From an uncultured Pelagibacteraceae bacterium (GTDB lineage Bacteria; Pseudomonadota; Alphaproteobacteria; Pelagibacterales; Pelagibacteraceae): a stretch of DNA of 64,000 nucleotides. Positions 1 through 8,870 of this stretch are shown one piece after another. The notes beneath the pieces are model-generated. The model was not told where the DNA came from and did no database searches. It saw nothing but the letters and a program-made list of their open reading frames with translations. The position numbers and the translations under genes are program-made. The DNA lies in the NCBI GenBank assembly GCA_902592375.1, contig CACJEG010000003.1:85327-149326 (forward strand), read 5' to 3'. The number at the start of each line of letters is the position of its first letter. The first letter of the stretch is position 1.

Positions 1-1
1 A

Positions 2-112
2 ATTAAAAATTTTGAGTTAGAAAATCCAAAAAAATGTCTTAAAATTTTTAAAAGCAACAATTTTTTTGGTTTAATTATTTTCTTGAATATTTTAATTGCA
101 AAAAATTTATAA
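2..112 (+). CDS. ubiA: C-terminal end of a UbiA-type 4-hydroxybenzoate polyprenyltransferase (partial)
   Basis: An open frame runs in from the window edge and ends in TAA at 110-112. Its last 36 residues contain CLKIF, then NNFFGLIIFL, then a hydrophobic end. This resembles the C-terminus of UbiA, where a C-x-K-x-F / NN-x-x-GL-x-x-F pattern leads into the last membrane helix. UbiA is the membrane enzyme that attaches the polyprenyl tail to 4-hydroxybenzoate in ubiquinone synthesis. The stop overlaps the msbA start codon (TAATG), so the two are probably translationally coupled. Only a short tail is visible, so the identification is tentative. Confidence 0.5.
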   Translation: MKNFELENPKKCLKIFKSNNFFGLIIFLNILIAKNL

Positions 113-1848
113 TGAATAGATCTGAAATTTATAAAAGACTTTTTAATGATTATTCTAAAAAATATTTAAATAAAATTTTTCTTTCAGTATTTTTTTCAAT
201 TCTAGTCGCTGGTAGCACTTCTTCTATTGCCTGGCTATTAGATCCAGCTATAAAAAAACTATTTATCGAAAAAGATCAAACACTAATAATTTTAATTCCA
301 TCAATGATTGTTTTAGCATTCGCAATCAAAGGCATATCATTGTACCTTGCAAAATCAATTATGATTGCTGTTGGAGAGTCTGTTAAAAAAAAACTTCAAT
401 ATGATATGATTAATAATTTAATTGGAACGGACACACAAATTATTGATAAAAAACATTCAGGAAAATTTATATCTAATCTAACTTATGATGTAACTCATAT
501 TACAAATTTGTTAAGTAACGCAATTTTAACTCTTTTTAAAGATTCACTAACACTTATTGGTTTGCTAATTGTAATGTTTTTACAAAACTGGAAACTAGCT
601 CTTATTTCTATTGTCATGATTCCACTAGCTAGCATAGCTGCTAAAACACTAGGTAAAAGGATGGGCAAAGTTGCAACAGAGGCTCAAGAAAAATCTGGAT
701 ATTTAACAACTTATTTAGTCGAATTGTTCAAAAATCATAAGTTAATTAAAATTTTTCAAACAGAAGAACGTGAAAAAATTAAAGCAGATTTATATTTAAC
801 CCAATTAAAAGAAAAAAGCCAAAAAATCCAAACTGTGTATGTGAGAATGTCTCCAATAATGGAAACTTTGACGGGAATAATGATCGCCATTTTAATTTTT
901 TACTCTGGTAAATTAATGGCAAATGGTGATCTTGATATAAATAATTTTTTTTCATTTTTAGCGGCTATGATGCTAGCTTACCAACCTGTGAGAGCATTAT
1001 CGACACTAAATATGGTTTTAAATCAAGGCCTATCTGCAGCATCAAGAATTTTGCCAATAATTGATCAAGAAAATAAAATTAAAAACAAAAATGATTCCAA
1101 GCCACTAAAAATAAATAATTCTGAAATTAAGTTCAAAAATATTAATTTTTCTTATGAGATTGATGAAGGTGAAACATTAAAATCAATAGATCTTGAATTT
1201 ATGGGTGGCAAAATGACTTCGTTGGTAGGTCATAGTGGATCTGGGAAATCAACAATACTCAATTTAATACCAAGATTTTATGATCCTCAATCAGGAGATA
1301 TTTTAATTGATGGTCAGTCAATATATAAATGTACAATTGAGTCAATTAGAAAAGAAGTTTCCATGGTTAGCCAAGAAACCACTTTATTTGATGATACAAT
1401 AAAAAATAATATAAAATATGCAAAAGAAGATGCTTCTGATGAGGAAATTTATAAAGTTTCACAATTATCATTTTGTGATGAATTTATAAATAATTTACCA
1501 AATAAATTTGATACATTAATTGGTGAAAATGGAGTGAGATTATCAGGTGGTGAAAAACAAAGAATATCAATCGCAAGAGCAATGCTAAAGAAAAGCTCAA
1601 TTATATTACTTGATGAAGCAACTTCTTCTTTAGACTCCGAAACGGAATCAAAAATTCAAGAAGCATTAAAAGTTTTAACAAAAGATAAAACAACAATAGT
1701 GATAGCACACCGCTTATCTACAATATTAAATTCAAACAATATTTATGTAATTGATGCTGGAAAAGTTGTTGAAAGTGGACAGCATGTTGAATTAATGAAA
1801 GAATCTGAATTGTATAAAAAATTTTATGAAAAACAGATTCAAAAGTAA
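112..1848 (+). CDS. msbA: MsbA-type lipid A / phospholipid flippase ABC exporter
   Basis: This 578-residue half-transporter has an N-terminal membrane domain (about residues 15-310, several hydrophobic helices) followed by an ABC ATPase domain. Walker A (GHSGSGKST) is near residue 373, the signature LSGGEKQR near 477, and Walker B (IILLDEATS) near 500, followed by an H-loop AHRLS. Length and layout match MsbA, the homodimeric inner-membrane flippase that moves core lipid A to the periplasmic face. The next three genes make and finish Kdo-lipid A, which supports lipid A as the substrate. Type I ABC exporters are hard to tell apart by sequence, so substrate is inferred from context. The start overlaps the preceding stop as TAATG, and only two bases separate it from waaA. 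Confidence 0.88.
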   Translation: MNRSEIYKRLFNDYSKKYLNKIFLSVFFSILVAGSTSSIAWLLDPAIKKLFIEKDQTLIILIPSMIVLAFAIKGISLYLAKSIMIAVGESVKKKLQYDMINNLIGTDTQIIDKKHSGKFISNLTYDVTHITNLLSNAILTLFKDSLTLIGLLIVMFLQNWKLALISIVMIPLASIAAKTLGKRMGKVATEAQEKSGYLTTYLVELFKNHKLIKIFQTEEREKIKADLYLTQLKEKSQKIQTVYVRMSPIMETLTGIMIAILIFYSGKLMANGDLDINNFFSFLAAMMLAYQPVRALSTLNMVLNQGLSAASRILPIIDQENKIKNKNDSKPLKINNSEIKFKNINFSYEIDEGETLKSIDLEFMGGKMTSLVGHSGSGKSTILNLIPRFYDPQSGDILIDGQSIYKCTIESIRKEVSMVSQETTLFDDTIKNNIKYAKEDASDEEIYKVSQLSFCDEFINNLPNKFDTLIGENGVRLSGGEKQRISIARAMLKKSSIILLDEATSSLDSETESKIQEALKVLTKDKTTIVIAHRLSTILNSNNIYVIDAGKVVESGQHVELMKESELYKKFYEKQIQK

Positions 1849-1850
1849 AT

Positions 1851-3101
1851 ATGTTTTTTTTTTATCAAATATTAATAACAACATTATTAATAATATCCCC
1901 AATTATATTAATTTTACGAATAATTAAAAACAAAGAGGATAAAAAAAGATTTACAGAAAAATTAAGTATACCTTCCCAAAAAAAAAAATCAGAAAATTTA
2001 ATATGGTTCCATGGAGCAAGTGTAGGCGAATTAATTAGTATAATACCTTTAATTAAATATTATGAGAAAAATAAATCAATAAATCAAATTTTAATAACTA
2101 CAAGTACGCTTAGTTCTTATGAGGTTTTTAGAAAATTTAAATTTAAAAAAACAATTCATCAATATTACCCTTTAGATCTTTCAATTTTTACAAATAGATT
2201 TCTTAATTACTGGAAACCGAAATTAGCAATATTTATCGACTCGGAAATCTGGCCAAGTATGTTTAAAAATTTAGATAATAAAAAAATCCCATTAATTTTA
2301 TTAAATGCAAGATTAACAAAAAAAACATTTAGAAGATGGTTTAAATTAAAGTATTTTTCATTTTCAATTTTCAAAAGAATTACAGTTGCATTCCCGCAAA
2401 ATATTGAAACAAAAAATTATTTAAAAAAATTAAATATAAAAAAAATCAAATCTATAGGTAATTTAAAATTTGCAGAAAATCCTGAAGAAAATTTAAATAA
2501 AAACGATAATAATTTAAAATTAAAGTTTAAAAATAAAAAAATTTGGATTGCATCAAGTACGCATAAAAATGAGGAATTATTTTGTGCAAAAACTCATATA
2601 GAGCTTAAAAGAAAAGTTAAAAATTTATTGACAATAATTATTCCCAGACATGTACACAGAACAAAAAATATTGCTAGCGAAATTAAAAATCTAAATTTAA
2701 AAGTAACTCTTCATAGTTCTAATTCAAAAAATCTTAATAAGGTTGATATTTATATTGTTGATACATTTGGAGAAACTAAAAAGTTTCATAGAATTGGAAA
2801 TTCGGTGTTTTTAGGTGGCTCTATTATTCGGAGAGGTGGACAAAATCCACTAGAGGCTGCCAGATTTGGTGCAAAGATCTTACATGGTCCAAATATAGAT
2901 AATTTTAAAGATGTATATAAACTCTTAAAAAAATTTAAGGTTTCAAAAAAAATTAATACGCCAAAACAATTAGCATCTGCCATAATCTTTAAAAAAAATA
3001 AAACTATAGGAATTAAAATCAAAAATATTGGAGAAAAAATTCTAAAAAAAACTATAAACGAATTAGACAAGCTAATTAACAATGAATTTAAAAAAACCTA
3101 A
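1851..3101 (+). CDS. waaA: Kdo transferase WaaA (3-deoxy-D-manno-octulosonic acid transferase)
   Basis: WaaA is a GT30-family inner-membrane glycosyltransferase that adds Kdo from CMP-Kdo to the lipid IVA precursor. The protein has 416 residues, close to the family norm. A hydrophobic N-terminal anchor (residues 1-25) is followed by the conserved WFHGASVGE segment (about residues 53-61), which carries the catalytic acidic residue. Later landmarks are SEIWP (about 131-135), IPRHVHR in the nucleotide-binding half, and GGSIIRRGGQNPLEAA. It lies directly after msbA and overlaps lpxK by 20 bases, as expected for a lipid A operon. The start codon is followed by ten consecutive T residues, an unusual slippery tract at the extreme 5' end of the gene. 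Confidence 0.93.
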   Translation: MFFFYQILITTLLIISPIILILRIIKNKEDKKRFTEKLSIPSQKKKSENLIWFHGASVGELISIIPLIKYYEKNKSINQILITTSTLSSYEVFRKFKFKKTIHQYYPLDLSIFTNRFLNYWKPKLAIFIDSEIWPSMFKNLDNKKIPLILLNARLTKKTFRRWFKLKYFSFSIFKRITVAFPQNIETKNYLKKLNIKKIKSIGNLKFAENPEENLNKNDNNLKLKFKNKKIWIASSTHKNEELFCAKTHIELKRKVKNLLTIIIPRHVHRTKNIASEIKNLNLKVTLHSSNSKNLNKVDIYIVDTFGETKKFHRIGNSVFLGGSIIRRGGQNPLEAARFGAKILHGPNIDNFKDVYKLLKKFKVSKKINTPKQLASAIIFKKNKTIGIKIKNIGEKILKKTINELDKLINNEFKKT

Positions 3102-4008
3102 GTTTTGGGACAATAATAAACCAAATGCAATCGCATATATACTTTCCCCATTATCATATTTAATTCAATTTTTTAGACCAAAAAGGAAAAAGAAAATTTT
3201 AAAAAAATTCAAAATTAAAACTATTTGTATTGGAAATATATATATCGGTGGAACAGGAAAGACTTCTTTAAGTATTAAATTAAATGAACTTTTAATAAAA
3301 AAAAAAATAAAATCATGTTTCATTAAAAAATTTTATAAAAATCAATTAGATGAGCAAAAACTTTTGAGTAAGAATGGCAAGCTTTTTATGTCCAAAAACA
3401 GGATTGAAGCAATTAAACGAGCAGATAATGAAAAGTATGAAGTTGCTATTTTAGATGATGGACTTCATGATGCTTCTATAGAATATGATTTAAGTTTTGT
3501 TTGCTTTAATAATATAAGTTGGATAGGAAATGGAATGACTATTCCTTCTGGTCCATTAAGAGAAAAAATAGAAAGTCTTAAAAATTATCAACACATATTT
3601 TTAAATGGAAACTTAGAAAATTTAAATTTTTTAAAAAATGAAATTCTGAAAATAAATCCTAAAATAACTATTCATTTAGGGAAGTACATACCTTTAAATA
3701 TAGAGAGTTTTAATCAAAATGATAAATATTTGGTATTTTCTGGTATTGGAAACCATCACACTTTTATTTCAATGATTAAAAATTATGGATTAAATGTTTT
3801 AAAAGATTTGGAATTTCCAGATCACTATGAATACAAAAGTTTTGATATAAATAAAATTTTATATGAAGCAAAAAAGTTGAATTGTAAAATAATTACAACT
3901 GAAAAAGATTTTTTTAGATTAAATGATATATACTCAAATAAAATTCTGTATATTAAGACAGAATTACAAATAGTTGACGAAGAAAAATTTATAAAAGCAA
4001 TAATTTAA
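3082..4008 (+). CDS. lpxK: Tetraacyldisaccharide 4'-kinase LpxK
   Basis: LpxK phosphorylates the 4' position of the lipid A disaccharide, making lipid IVA at the inner membrane. The 308-residue protein shows the family hallmarks. A hydrophobic N-terminal stretch (residues 17-31) is followed by NIYIGGTGKTS, whose P-loop lies at 56-62, then LDDGLHD (about 125-131), and TEKDFFR near the C-terminus. It is slightly shorter than the enterobacterial enzyme (about 328 residues), mainly through short loops. The start chosen overlaps the end of waaA by 20 bases; the conserved N-terminus (KPKFWD, typical of the family) supports it. Only three bases separate it from the next acyltransferase gene. Confidence 0.93.
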   Translation: MNLKKPKFWDNNKPNAIAYILSPLSYLIQFFRPKRKKKILKKFKIKTICIGNIYIGGTGKTSLSIKLNELLIKKKIKSCFIKKFYKNQLDEQKLLSKNGKLFMSKNRIEAIKRADNEKYEVAILDDGLHDASIEYDLSFVCFNNISWIGNGMTIPSGPLREKIESLKNYQHIFLNGNLENLNFLKNEILKINPKITIHLGKYIPLNIESFNQNDKYLVFSGIGNHHTFISMIKNYGLNVLKDLEFPDHYEYKSFDINKILYEAKKLNCKIITTEKDFFRLNDIYSNKILYIKTELQIVDEEKFIKAII

Positions 4009-4011
4009 AAT

Positions 4012-4872
4012 ATGAAATATATAAAATATTTTATACAGTTTTTGTTTGTTATTTTAAGTTTCTTAATATTTAAAATATTAGGACCAAATTTATCTTCTAA
4101 GATTAGTGGGAAAATCTTTGAGTTAATTGGTCCGTATTTTAGATCTAAAGAGGTTATTGATTCGAATATTAAAAAAGCTTTTCCAAATATAAATACACTG
4201 GCTCTAAGAAAAATTTCTAGTTCTATGTGGAAAAATTATGGGAAAGTTTTTGCCGAATTCATGTTTATGAAAGATTTTAGATTTGGAAAACTTGCAAATA
4301 AAATTGAAATAGATGGCCAAGAAATATTAAACGAAATCAAATCATCGAATAGACAAGCTATATTTATATCTGGTCATTTCAGTAATTTTGAACTTATGGC
4401 AATGTATTTAGAAAAATCAAATATTAATCTCTCAACAATATACCGTCCATTAAATAATATTTTTCTTAACAGAATAATGGAAAGAATAAGAATTAAATAT
4501 ATTTGCAAAAATCAAATCAAAAAAGGAATTGGAGGTCTTAAAAAATTGATTAAATTAAAAAAAAATAAATTCTCTACAGCCTTAATGATAGATCAACGTG
4601 TGTCTGAGGGAATACTATCAAATTTTTTTAATCAAAAAGCTTTAACTACAACAATACCTGCTCAGCTAGTGAAAAAATTTAATATTCCCATTATACCAGT
4701 TTTTATTAAAAGAATTGAGGGTGTAAGCTATAAAATTAAAATTAATAAACCAATATACTTTTCTAAAGATGAGTCTATTGAAAATATAACCGATGAACTA
4801 AATAAAATTCTTGAAAAAATGATAATTAAAAATCCAGAAGATTGGATATGGTCTCACAATCGTTGGAAATAA
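4012..4872 (+). CDS. lpxL: Lipid A biosynthesis late acyltransferase (LpxL/HtrB family)
   Basis: This 286-residue membrane-anchored acyltransferase belongs to the LpxL/LpxM family, which adds secondary acyl chains to Kdo2-lipid IVA. An N-terminal hydrophobic helix occupies residues 8-26. The catalytic HX4D/E motif is seen as H122-FSNF-E127, and the substrate-binding YRPLNN segment follows around residue 142. The C-terminal region has the conserved W-x-W-SHNRWK ending. Its position at the end of the msbA-waaA-lpxK operon fits a role after Kdo addition. Whether it is LpxL-like or LpxM-like cannot be decided from sequence inspection, and no second paralogue is present here. Confidence 0.87.
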   Translation: MKYIKYFIQFLFVILSFLIFKILGPNLSSKISGKIFELIGPYFRSKEVIDSNIKKAFPNINTLALRKISSSMWKNYGKVFAEFMFMKDFRFGKLANKIEIDGQEILNEIKSSNRQAIFISGHFSNFELMAMYLEKSNINLSTIYRPLNNIFLNRIMERIRIKYICKNQIKKGIGGLKKLIKLKKNKFSTALMIDQRVSEGILSNFFNQKALTTTIPAQLVKKFNIPIIPVFIKRIEGVSYKIKINKPIYFSKDESIENITDELNKILEKMIIKNPEDWIWSHNRWK

Positions 4873-4881
4873 TAAATTATT

Positions 4882-5070
4882 TTAAATCGTCTCTCTTTTT
4901 TTAAAAGCTTCTTTATATGAATAATATGCCTCTTGTAACTCTACATTCCAGTAAGTTAGATTTTCAATATTAATTTTTTTCTTAGTTACAGCGCACTCAA
5001 CATAATCTCCTTGTTCAATAATTTGAAAATTATTAGGTAAATATTTTATTTTAGCTAATTTTTTTGTCAT
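4882..5070 (-). CDS. DUF2093 domain protein
   Basis: A small 62-residue protein. The segment YLPNNFQIIEQGDYVECAV followed by I-x-x-E-x-LTYW-x-VE-x-QEAY matches the DUF2093 pattern, a family of unknown function in Alphaproteobacteria that is commonly encoded beside lpxK. I placed the start at the ATG at 5070. A longer in-frame start at 5142 would overlap the divergent purD coding region by about 50 bases and adds residues unlike the family. The gene is convergent with the lipid A operon, with a 9-base gap. No signal peptide or membrane segment is visible. The function is unknown. Confidence 0.85.
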   Translation of the reverse strand: MTKKLAKIKYLPNNFQIIEQGDYVECAVTKKKINIENLTYWNVELQEAYYSYKEAFKKRETI

Positions 5071-5091
5071 TTTTAGTTTATATAGTTTTAT

Positions 5092-6357
5092 ATGAAAGTT
5101 GGAATAATTGGAAGTGGTGGAAGAGAGCACGCAATTTGCCAATCTATTAAAAAATCAGCTAAAGTAGATACGATTTTTTGTTTTCCAGGAAATGCTGGAA
5201 CGAAAGAAATTGCAAAAAATATTCAAATAGATTTAAAAAATTTCAAAATTTTAAAAGATTTTATTTTAGATAATCGAATAGATTTAATAATTGTTGGTCC
5301 AGAAAAACCCTTGGTCGATGGAATTGTTGATTACCTTGAAAAGTTTAAAATAAAAGTTTTTGGCCCAAACAAAATTGCCTCTCAACTAGAAGGCTCTAAA
5401 ATATTTACAAAAAAACTTTGTGAAAAGTTTAATATTCCAACTGCAAAATTTGGAATTTTTAAAAATAGAGATAATGCAAAAAAATTTATAAAAAATACGA
5501 ATTTCCCTGTAGTAATAAAAGCAGATAATCTAGCTTCAGGCAAAGGTGTTTACATTTCTAATAATAAAATAGAAGCTTACGGTGCTATCGATGAAATTTT
5601 TGATGGTAAATTTGGTAAAGCAAACAAACTGCTTGTAGAAGAATTCTTAGTTGGTGAGGAAATGAGTTTCTTTACTATTCATGATGGAAAAATATTTAAA
5701 AATTTTGGTACAGCGCAAGATCATAAAAGAGTGTTAGAAGGTGATAAAGGTAAAAATACTGGAGGTATGGGGGCTTATTCACCTTCTAGACTAATTAACG
5801 ATGAACTTGAGAAAAAAATTATAAATAAAATTATACAACCAACACTTAATGGATTGTCTGATCTTGGATGTCAATATAAAGGTTTTTTATATGCAGGCCT
5901 AATGATTGTAGATAATGAACCTTATTTAATTGAATATAATGTTAGAATGGGAGACCCAGAATGCCAAACGATACTTCCAAAATTAAACTCTGATTTAAGT
6001 GATATTATTTTAGCTTGTTGTGAAGAGAGACTTAAAGAGACCAAAATTAATTGGCTAAATAAGAAAAGTTTGTGCATTGTTCTTTGCTCGAATGGATATC
6101 CTGATAATTATAAAAAAAATATTGAGATAGAAAAACTAAAAAATTTAGAACTCGGTAATAATGAATTTTTATTTCACGCTGGAACTTCTGATAAAAAAGG
6201 AAAAATATATGCAGTGGGCGGAAGAGTGTTGAACTTTGTAACTATCGAGGATGATTTTAAATTTGCTAGAGATAAAATTATTAAAAAATTAAAAATATTA
6301 AATTGGTCCGATGGCTTCTACAGAAATGATATCGGATACAAAGTTATCAAATTATGA
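5092..6357 (+). CDS. purD: Phosphoribosylamine-glycine ligase (GARS)
   Basis: PurD catalyses the ATP-dependent joining of glycine to 5-phosphoribosylamine, the second step of de novo purine synthesis. The protein has 421 residues, the usual length. It begins with the family N-terminus (VGIIGSGGREHAI, residues 3-15). An ATP-grasp fold follows, with VIKADNLASGKGV around residue 142, GGMGAYSP around 225, and EYNVRMGDPECQ around 283. The C-terminal part has the LCSNGYP segment typical of PurD. It diverges from the DUF2093 gene across 21 bases and overlaps rsmD by 4 bases. It builds purines, whereas the island at 33-49 kb breaks them down. Confidence 0.96.
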   Translation: MKVGIIGSGGREHAICQSIKKSAKVDTIFCFPGNAGTKEIAKNIQIDLKNFKILKDFILDNRIDLIIVGPEKPLVDGIVDYLEKFKIKVFGPNKIASQLEGSKIFTKKLCEKFNIPTAKFGIFKNRDNAKKFIKNTNFPVVIKADNLASGKGVYISNNKIEAYGAIDEIFDGKFGKANKLLVEEFLVGEEMSFFTIHDGKIFKNFGTAQDHKRVLEGDKGKNTGGMGAYSPSRLINDELEKKIINKIIQPTLNGLSDLGCQYKGFLYAGLMIVDNEPYLIEYNVRMGDPECQTILPKLNSDLSDIILACCEERLKETKINWLNKKSLCIVLCSNGYPDNYKKNIEIEKLKNLELGNNEFLFHAGTSDKKGKIYAVGGRVLNFVTIEDDFKFARDKIIKKLKILNWSDGFYRNDIGYKVIKL

Positions 6358-6920
6358 GAATTATTTCCGGGATTTTTAAAGGAAAAAAAATTTTAGAACC
6401 AATTAATCAAAACACAAGACCATTGAAAGATTTAACAAAGGAGTCCATTTTTAATATAATTTTACATTCAAATAAATTTAAAGTTAATTTATTTAATTCA
6501 AATGTTTTAGACTTATTTTCTGGCGTAGGTTCCTTTGGAATAGAATGCTTATCTAGAGGTGCAAAAAATGTAATTTTTTATGAAAATTATTCAGGTGTTA
6601 TTCCAATTTTAAAAAAAAATTTGTCAAACTTAAAGGATTTAAACAACTATAAAGTAATTGAAAAAAATGTTTATGATGAAAAAGTTTCTTTTAATTCAAA
6701 TATTATATTTGATATTATTTTTTTAGATCCTCCTTATAAAGACAAAAATTTGAATATAGTATTGGAAAAAATAAATAAAAGTAAAATTCTAGATAACAAC
6801 GGAATAATTATTTTGCATAGACATAAGAATGAAAAAAAAAAAATTTCGCCAAACTTCAAAATTATAGAAGAAAAAAAATACGGCATATCAAAAATAATTT
6901 TTTTAATTCAATTAAATTAA
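6354..6920 (+). CDS. rsmD: 16S rRNA (guanine-966-N2)-methyltransferase RsmD
   Basis: RsmD methylates G966 of 16S rRNA using S-adenosylmethionine. The 188-residue protein has the expected N-terminal RIISG-x-x-KG-x-x-I pattern with TRP-x-x-D-x-x-KESIFN downstream. The SAM-binding motif DLFSGVGSFGIE lies at residues 53-64, and the catalytic motif DPPY at 125-128. The ATG overlaps the purD stop by 4 bases, so the pair is co-transcribed and probably translationally coupled. Its 3' end overlaps the convergent pgi gene by 9 bases, leaving no room for a terminator. Confidence 0.92.
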   Translation: MRIISGIFKGKKILEPINQNTRPLKDLTKESIFNIILHSNKFKVNLFNSNVLDLFSGVGSFGIECLSRGAKNVIFYENYSGVIPILKKNLSNLKDLNNYKVIEKNVYDEKVSFNSNIIFDIIFLDPPYKDKNLNIVLEKINKSKILDNNGIIILHRHKNEKKKISPNFKIIEEKKYGISKIIFLIQLN

Positions 6921-8063
6921 CAATTTTTTTGTCTCTTTTTTTATTAGTTCTACAGCTGGTTGATCAAAAGGATTTAACTTTAAAGATCTACCTAATAGGA
7001 TTGTTTCTAAAATGAAAAAGCAAAATAATTCACCTAGAGTCTTCTCATCTCTTTTTTTAATCTCAAAACTGCGAAATGGAATATTTTTAGTATTAAATAC
7101 TTTTTCAGTTGCTAATTTTTGCGCGTAAGTAATGTTTGATATTTTTTTATTTTTTAAGAAAAGATGTGAAGATAATAATGCTTTATTATTGATTATTTTT
7201 GAACCTTTGTCATGTACATAAAATAAAGTAAAAAAATTTTTTTGAAAACCATCTAAATAAAGTTGCATGACGCTATGATTATCTTTTGGCATATTTGAAA
7301 CTATTGGCAAAATACCTTTTTTTTTCTTACCCAAACTTTCAGCAACTAATTGTTGATACCACTTAAAAAAACTTTCTGATTTTTCATCATAATTTAATAT
7401 TACGGAGTTATATTTTTTCTGATGAATTAATTCTAATAAAGAGCTAACATTTTTAACCAATAAATCTAAAAATCCTTTATTTTTTATCAACGAATTAAGT
7501 TGTCTAAATTTTCTAACATTAAACCCCATCAATTCTGCTGGCAACATTCCAACCTCTGAAAGAACAGAATATCTTCCACCAATAAAATTATTATGATGAA
7601 CAACCTCTGATTTTAATTTTTTAGCTAAAAGATACAGATAACTTTTTTTGTTTTCTGTAATAAAAATATTTTTTTCGTTTTTTTTAATTAAAACATTTGT
7701 ATTTCCAATCACCTCAATTGTATTTCCAGATTTTGAAATAACTAAATTGGTAAATTTTTTTTTATTTAATTTCTTCTCAGGTATAAGATTATCAATAAAA
7801 ATAAATTTTTTTTTTGTTTTATTTTTTAAAAAATTATAAATTGCCTTAGAACCGAGAGATGAACCTCCCATTCCTATTAATCTATAATTTGATTTATTTT
7901 TAAATTTAATTAGATTTTTATTTTTATAACTATCCTCATAATCTTGGGATAAAGATTTTAAAATTTGATTTTTTTCTTTAAATAATTTTTTAAGTCTTAG
8001 TTTGATTTTAGATAATTTTCCTCCTTTCTTAAAACCAATAAAATTAATTCCTGATGTAAGCAT
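6912..8063 (-). CDS. pgi: Glucose-6-phosphate isomerase, short form
   Basis: Pgi interconverts glucose-6-phosphate and fructose-6-phosphate. The 383-residue protein keeps the two SIS sugar-isomerase domains and family signatures: GMGGSSLGSKAI near residue 65, ISKSGNT near 110, GGRYSVLSEVGMLPAE near 162, and a C-terminal block with NPFDQPAVE. It is clearly shorter than the 540-550 residue enterobacterial type. Loss of N- and C-terminal extensions rather than of signature motifs explains this, and shorter Pgi forms are known in other bacteria. The start codon overlaps the stop of the lipoprotein gene upstream (TAATG). The reading frame is intact, so this looks like a compact functional enzyme rather than a truncation. 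Confidence 0.86.
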   Translation of the reverse strand: MLTSGINFIGFKKGGKLSKIKLRLKKLFKEKNQILKSLSQDYEDSYKNKNLIKFKNKSNYRLIGMGGSSLGSKAIYNFLKNKTKKKFIFIDNLIPEKKLNKKKFTNLVISKSGNTIEVIGNTNVLIKKNEKNIFITENKKSYLYLLAKKLKSEVVHHNNFIGGRYSVLSEVGMLPAELMGFNVRKFRQLNSLIKNKGFLDLLVKNVSSLLELIHQKKYNSVILNYDEKSESFFKWYQQLVAESLGKKKKGILPIVSNMPKDNHSVMQLYLDGFQKNFFTLFYVHDKGSKIINNKALLSSHLFLKNKKISNITYAQKLATEKVFNTKNIPFRSFEIKKRDEKTLGELFCFFILETILLGRSLKLNPFDQPAVELIKKETKKLLI

Positions 8064-8374
8064 TAATTTTTCTTAATTTTTTTTAGTAAATTTTCCTCAA
8101 AATCACTATTACTATTTTCTACAGATTGATCTTTATTATCATTGTTAATAATTAGTGACTTAATTGAATTATTCTCTTGATCAAGATTTTCTTGTTCAGA
8201 TTTTGGAATAGGCAATTGGTCATAATCTGGTGGCATTACAAGAGGTGATTTTTTTTCGACTAAAAATTCATCTGAACTATTTTTTTTTTGATTTGTAAAA
8301 CCCTCTTTGAGTGTTCCACATGAAGATAAAAATAAACTTATTAATGATATTAAAAATATTCTAAAGCATTTCAT
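8063..8374 (-). CDS. Small outer-membrane lipoprotein, BamF/DUF3035-like
   Basis: This 103-residue protein has a type II signal peptide with lipobox LSSC and lipidated Cys19. The segment EFLVEKKSPLVMPPDYDQLP-x-P is typical of the alphaproteobacterial DUF3035 proteins called BamF, which associate with the outer-membrane protein assembly (BAM) complex. The rest is charged and low complexity. It overlaps lspA by 4 bases (ATGA) and pgi by one base. Placement next to lspA, the lipoprotein signal peptidase gene, is common in Alphaproteobacteria. The assignment rests on one conserved block, so the BAM role is inferred. Confidence 0.68.
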   Translation of the reverse strand: MKCFRIFLISLISLFLSSCGTLKEGFTNQKKNSSDEFLVEKKSPLVMPPDYDQLPIPKSEQENLDQENNSIKSLIINNDNKDQSVENSNSDFEENLLKKIKKN

Positions 8375-8868
8375 ATTTTATTATTACTGTCATTCGTTAT
8401 TAATTCAATTAATATCATAAAAATGACACCGAGCGTAATAAATATATCTGCTACATTAAAAATAAACCAATGAAAATTTTGAATATGTAAATCGATAAAA
8501 TCTGGAACAGCTTTATAAAAAATTCTGTCAAAAATATTACCTAATGCTCCACCTAAAATCATTAAAAGTGAGTATTTTTTTAAACCTTCACTTTTAATTA
8601 TCATAAAAAAAATTACTAATATTATTATTAAAATAAAAAACGTTAAAATATTATAAAAGTACTTTTCGTCGAATGAAAATAAACCAAATGCAATTCCTTC
8701 GTTCCAGATCAAGTGAATATTCAAAAATTTTAAAGATAATATTTCAGATCCAAAAAATTTCTTATCTAGATAAATTACATAAACTTTAGAAATTCTATCA
8801 ATTAAAAAAATCAGAATAACTAAAGATGAATTAATAAAAAATTTTTTTCCTAAGTTTTTTATTTTCAT
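8371..8868 (-). CDS. lspA: Lipoprotein signal peptidase (signal peptidase II)
   Basis: LspA cleaves the signal peptide of prolipoproteins after lipid attachment, in the inner membrane. Four hydrophobic helices are visible, and the conserved regions GGALGNIFDR and FNVADIFI carry the two catalytic aspartates. The N-WNEG-x-AFG block between the first and second helices is also present. An upstream ATG at 8886 exists, but I chose the ATG at 8868 (about 165 residues). It begins two bases after the ileS stop codon and gives the usual N-terminus. The gene sits in an ileS-lspA-bamF-like run, a widespread arrangement. Confidence 0.93.
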   Translation of the reverse strand: MKIKNLGKKFFINSSLVILIFLIDRISKVYVIYLDKKFFGSEILSLKFLNIHLIWNEGIAFGLFSFDEKYFYNILTFFILIIILVIFFMIIKSEGLKKYSLLMILGGALGNIFDRIFYKAVPDFIDLHIQNFHWFIFNVADIFITLGVIFMILIELITNDSNNKI

Positions 8869-8870
8869 TA

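Noticed and set aside
2786-3082. 98-codon minus-strand open frame inside waaA
   Set aside because: It is an antisense shadow of a conserved coding region, with no independent start signal.
5071-5142. Longer N-terminus for the DUF2093 protein
   Set aside because: It would overlap purD by about 50 bases and the extra residues do not resemble the family.
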